Shown here: positions 5,440 to 7,668 of the stretch, in pieces
Position numbering within the stretch: the stretch's first letter is position 1
Layout: every line of letters begins with the position of its first letter
Source of the DNA: Planctomycetaceae bacterium
GTDB taxonomy: Bacteria > Planctomycetota > Planctomycetia > Pirellulales > Pirellulaceae
Reading direction: 5' to 3'
Assembly (NCBI GenBank): GCA_007124535.1
Contig: SLEY01000676.1
Span: 1 to 7,668, forward strand
Length of the DNA: 7,668 nucleotides
Notes under the pieces: model-generated
Database searches by the model: none
What the model saw: the letters and a program-made list of their open reading frames with translations, nothing else
What the model was told of the DNA's origin: nothing
Translations under genes and position numbers: made by a program

Positions 5440-6942
5440 ATGCGGACGTGGGATATTCGGGAGGTCCAAGCCATTACAACAAAAAAAGCGGGGATGCTTG
5501 ACCCTGGTAAGTATGGGTTTTTCTATGTGGGCCTCTGTTTGCTGATCGGCCTGGTCGGCTGTACGGTGGACGAACCGGAACCGCCGACCCCGCCGCTGCG
5601 TCCAGCCCCTCCGCTCCGCGTGCTGGTGATCGATGACCCCGGTTTGGGTGAGGCGATCGGCCGGCAATGGCGAGCACGTGCCGAGACGGACATCGAGATC
5701 CTGGAGCCGACCACCGAGGAATTGCTGGAAACGCCACAAGCGGGGCTTGCCGCGGATGCCGTGATCTATCCCAGCGGATTGTTGGGCGAGCTGGCGGAAC
5801 GACGTCTGATTTCCCCCCTGCCTGGAAGGGAAGTGAACAGTCCGGAGTTCGGCCGTCGCGATATCTTCGATCTGATTCGTCAACAGGAGATCGTTTGGGG
5901 ACAGCATGTGTACGCCGTTCCACTGGGTTCTCCCGTTTTGACTCTGATCTATCGGCGAGACATCTTTGACAAACTGGATTTGGAGCCGCCGACAACCTGG
6001 GAAGAGTATCAGCAGTTGGTCCGGACCCTCTCCGATCCTGAAGTTGGAGCGTCGTTGGAAGGCACCCCCACGCAGGTCCTGCCCGGTGCCCTCGAACCGC
6101 TGGGCCCGGGATGGGCGTCCCAGGTCCTGCTGGCGCGCGCAGCACCATACGCTCGACATCGAAACTACTTTTCGTCGGCCTTTGATGCGGAGTCGATGAA
6201 GGCCCTGATCGATTCCCCCCCATTCGTGCGGGCCCTTGAGGAGATGGTGCTGGCCACAGGGACAGCCGGAACGAGGATGCTGGATTACGACCCGCAGAAA
6301 GTCGTGCGGGCATTAAGGGACGGTCGGTGTGCTCTGGGCATGGCTTGGCCCTCGGCAGCGGATGACACGGCAGAAATTCATGGTACGAATATGGGTTTAC
6401 TGGGATTTGCCGAATTGCCGGGTTCGGCCGAGGTCTACAATCCCAGCAGCCAGCAATGGCAGGGTCGCGAACGTGCGGAGGGCCACCGCGCGACCTTGTT
6501 GAGCGTCGCGGGTCGCCTCGGGTCGGTGAGTGCGGCATCGCGGCAACCTCAAGCGGCGGTCAGCTTGCTCATCAACTTGGCCAGCCCGGCCTGGAGCCAG
6601 CAGATTTCCCCGTACAGTCCGGCCACCACCCTGTTTCGACAAAGCCAGCGGGGCAATGTGGGCGACTGGTTGCCTCGCGACGTCGATGCGGCAACGGCTC
6701 GCGAATATGCGGAAATGGTCGAACAGGCCCATCGCCGATCCCTGTGGCTCTCCCTTCGGATTCCTGGCCGGGACCGCTACTTGCAGGCGCTGGATCAGGC
6801 GGTGGAACGGGTGATTCGGGGCGAAATGAAACCTCAGGAGGCCTTATCCCAAGCCGCCCTTATGTGGGATGACATCACGTCGGAGATGGGAGTCGAACGC
6901 CAGAGAGCCGCCTATTGGCGGAGCCAAGGCATGGAACCCTGA
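5440..6942 (+). CDS. Extracellular solute-binding lipoprotein, family 1 (sugar ABC-type)
   Basis: The product has 500 residues and would bind a sugar or oligosaccharide for an ABC importer at the membrane surface. Residues 29-41 (YVGLCLLIGLVGC) form a lipoprotein signal with the lipidated Cys41. A Pro-rich linker follows (about 45-58), then the first lobe (RVLVIDDPGL). Family landmarks are GQHVYAVPLGSPVLTLIYRR (154-173), the hallmark D-x-F-D-K-L-x-L-x-P-P-T-T-W-E-E-Y (174-190), ALRDGRCALGMAWPSA (291-306) and the C-terminal YLQALDQAVERVIRGEMKPQ (447-466). The start at 5440 has AGGGG ten bases upstream. The ATG at 5494 would give a more compact 22-residue signal but has no Shine-Dalgarno sequence. 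No permease or ATPase is present: the gene is followed by a terminator-like hairpin and tRNA-Ala, so transport partners must be encoded elsewhere, or the protein acts as a sensor. The substrate cannot be told from the sequence. Confidence 0.9.
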   Translation: MRTWDIREVQAITTKKAGMLDPGKYGFFYVGLCLLIGLVGCTVDEPEPPTPPLRPAPPLRVLVIDDPGLGEAIGRQWRARAETDIEILEPTTEELLETPQAGLAADAVIYPSGLLGELAERRLISPLPGREVNSPEFGRRDIFDLIRQQEIVWGQHVYAVPLGSPVLTLIYRRDIFDKLDLEPPTTWEEYQQLVRTLSDPEVGASLEGTPTQVLPGALEPLGPGWASQVLLARAAPYARHRNYFSSAFDAESMKALIDSPPFVRALEEMVLATGTAGTRMLDYDPQKVVRALRDGRCALGMAWPSAADDTAEIHGTNMGLLGFAELPGSAEVYNPSSQQWQGRERAEGHRATLLSVAGRLGSVSAASRQPQAAVSLLINLASPAWSQQISPYSPATTLFRQSQRGNVGDWLPRDVDAATAREYAEMVEQAHRRSLWLSLRIPGRDRYLQALDQAVERVIRGEMKPQEALSQAALMWDDITSEMGVERQRAAYWRSQGMEP

Positions 6943-6949
6943 GTCGATG

Positions 6950-7010
6950 ATCGGCGGTTCGATGCCAACGGTTCTTGGCGTTCGGTGGGAATCGCCGAAT
7001 CGCCGATTTT
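6950..7010 (+). terminator. Terminator-like hairpin after the solute-binding gene
   Basis: ATCGGCGGTTCG (6950-6961) pairs with CGAATCGCCGAT (6996-7007) over 12 positions with one G-T. It starts seven bases after the stop codon and is followed by TTT (TTTTC in all from 7007). The 34-base loop can form its own small stem (GCCAA...TTGGC). The T-run is short, so termination may be partial. Confidence 0.55.
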
Positions 7011-7025
7011 CACCCAGCTGGGCCC

Positions 7026-7054
7026 TGGACAGCGGCTCCGATTTCCAGTACACT
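7026..7054 (+). promoter_or_regulatory. Promoter of tRNA-Ala
   Basis: TGGACA (7026-7031, five of six), an exact 17-base spacer and TACACT (7049-7054, four of six). The mature tRNA begins 22 bases after the -10, leaving a leader of about 15 bases, as is usual for single tRNA genes. Confidence 0.65.
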
Positions 7055-7076
7055 TTGGCACTTAATCGCAAATGTC

Positions 7077-7149
7077 GGGGGCGTAGCTCAGTTGGGAGAG
7101 CGCAGCGTTCGCAATGCTGAGGTCGAGGGTTCGACTCCCTTCGCCTCCA
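7077..7149 (+). tRNA. tRNA-Ala (anticodon CGC)
   Basis: The acceptor arms GGGGGCG and CGCCTCC pair fully and include the G3-U70 wobble that is the identity mark of alanine tRNAs. The D arm is GCTC...GAGC. The anticodon stem CAGCG/TGCTG closes the loop TTCGCAA, giving anticodon CGC, which reads GCG. The variable loop is AGGTC and the T arm is GAGGG-TTCGACT-CCCTT. The discriminator is A and CCA is not encoded. It has its own promoter. Confidence 0.95.
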
Positions 7150-7164
7150 CTCGACCGCACCAAA

Positions 7165-7312
7165 GGGAGGAACGGGGACACCCCGCTTTATTCGGAGGAA
7201 CTACCCGTTGGAGCAGGCAAGTGGGTACCCTTTCGGAGAAACCTGCATAAGCCAGGGGATTTATTGGCGCTCGATATCGTTGGGTGAGTGGCTGGGTGTC
7301 CCCGTTTCTCCC
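7165..7312. repeat. Inverted pair of REP-like elements
   Basis: GGGAGGAACGGGGACACCCC followed by GC (7165-7186) faces an inverted copy at 7291-7312, whose reverse complement differs at only two of 22 positions. They flank 104 bases with no gene. The same core occurs at 2132-2155. A head-to-head pair a hundred bases apart is the layout of REP doublets or of a small non-autonomous element. No target-site duplication is obvious. The pair fills most of the gap between tRNA-Ala and the converging DUF1559 gene. Confidence 0.65.
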
Positions 7313-7323
7313 GCCGTTTCTCC

Positions 7324-7357
7324 CCTCCCCCGATCAGACGGCACTTTCGTCGGGAGG
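7324..7357. other. Short inverted repeat downstream of the DUF1559 gene
   Basis: CCTCCCCCGA (7324-7333) can pair with TCGGGAGG (7350-7357) with two bulged C; an alternative is GACG (7337-7340) with CGTC (7348-7351). There is no T-run on the minus strand, so its use as the DUF1559 terminator is weakly supported. Confidence 0.25.
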
Positions 7358-7380
7358 TGAGCACAAAGGGCGGAGCGACT

Positions 7381-7668
7381 TCAGTCGGGAAGCGTCACTT
7401 GCTGGCCATCGTTGCGAATCACCAGACGCAGCAGCACGGCAAAATCCGTAGTGCCGGAGACGAATCGCACCGACCCATCGACCAACCCGCAAAGAATGCC
7501 GCCCGGGTGCGGCGATTGGAGCGGGTTATTGTGCCCCAGTACCTGTCCGCACCCCGGAAAACCGGCAGTGGGGCCGTCCATCACCCCTTTGCAATCGACC
7601 GGATACCGCACCGTCGTGATGTTGAAAAGGGACGCTGCTACCCAGTCGCCCGGTTCGCTGCTGTGCTC
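7381..7668 (-). CDS. DUF1559 (pseudopilin-like) protein, C-terminal end
   Basis: The frame is open from the window edge to the TGA at 7383-7381, giving the last 95 residues; the N-terminus, where these proteins carry a prepilin-type cleavage and methylation helix, is outside. Visible features are NITTVRYPVDCKG, GHNNPLQSPHPGG and the closing signature HPGGILCGLVDGSVRFVSGT, followed by LLRLVIRNDGQQVTLPD. The H-P-G-G...D-G-S-V-R-F pattern is the characteristic end of the DUF1559 family, which is hugely expanded in planctomycetes and is thought to form extracellular pseudopilin-like proteins. The usual Phe/Ala before DGSV is replaced here by Leu-Val (GLVDGSV), a small departure. It converges on tRNA-Ala and the REP pair. 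Confidence 0.93.
   Translation of the reverse strand, partial: EHSSEPGDWVAASLFNITTVRYPVDCKGVMDGPTAGFPGCGQVLGHNNPLQSPHPGGILCGLVDGSVRFVSGTTDFAVLLRLVIRNDGQQVTLPD

Noticed and set aside
5474..6538. 354-codon minus-strand open frame
   Set aside because: Antisense to the solute-binding protein gene; rich in Pro, Arg and Ser with no recognisable motif.
1..7668. CRISPR array or tandem repeat array
   Set aside because: No regularly spaced direct repeats were found; the only repeats are the dispersed REP-like elements and single palindromes.

Overview
The window looks like chromosomal DNA of a planctomycete, probably of the Pirellulales/Thermogutta type. The evidence is the C-terminus of a DUF1559 protein (HPGG...VDGSVRF) at the right edge, a remnant of the phylum's characteristic tyrosine integrase (FPLTANGNGKWSKRINGKV), a planctomycete-style STAS protein followed by a tiny coiled-coil gene, and generally GC-rich codon use. 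This assignment rests on recognised protein patterns, not on a database search.

Left third (1-2821), read on the minus strand: a truncated tyrosine-integrase remnant, a stretch of repeats, and two frame-broken gene remnants (a small two-helix membrane protein with a DUF3179-like tail, and a lipoprotein). A doubtful 76-residue ORF follows, then the intact 5' part of a secreted PcRGLX/YetA-like protein that leaves the window. This is the accessory, decaying part of the window.

Middle (2832-3915), read on the plus strand: a possible promoter and leader hairpin, tRNA-Met(CAT) with a clear intrinsic terminator, then a strong sigma70-type promoter overlapped by a perfect 9-bp dyad. That promoter drives a STAS anti-anti-sigma-type protein and a 56-residue coiled-coil protein.

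Right part (3916-7668): a convergent trypsin-like HtrA/Deg protease with one PDZ domain, and divergent from it an orphan family 1 solute-binding lipoprotein closed by a terminator-like hairpin. Next come a promoter plus tRNA-Ala(CGC), an inverted pair of a REP-like repeat whose core also occurs near 2132, and the C-terminal end of a DUF1559 gene.

Functionally the window mixes envelope and surface functions (protease, solute-binding lipoprotein, secreted polysaccharide-lyase-like protein, pseudopilin-like DUF1559) with two tRNAs and one likely regulatory unit. I do not see a clear new multi-gene system. The best leads are the operator-like dyad at the STAS promoter, the paired REP-like elements, and the decayed region beside tRNA-Met.
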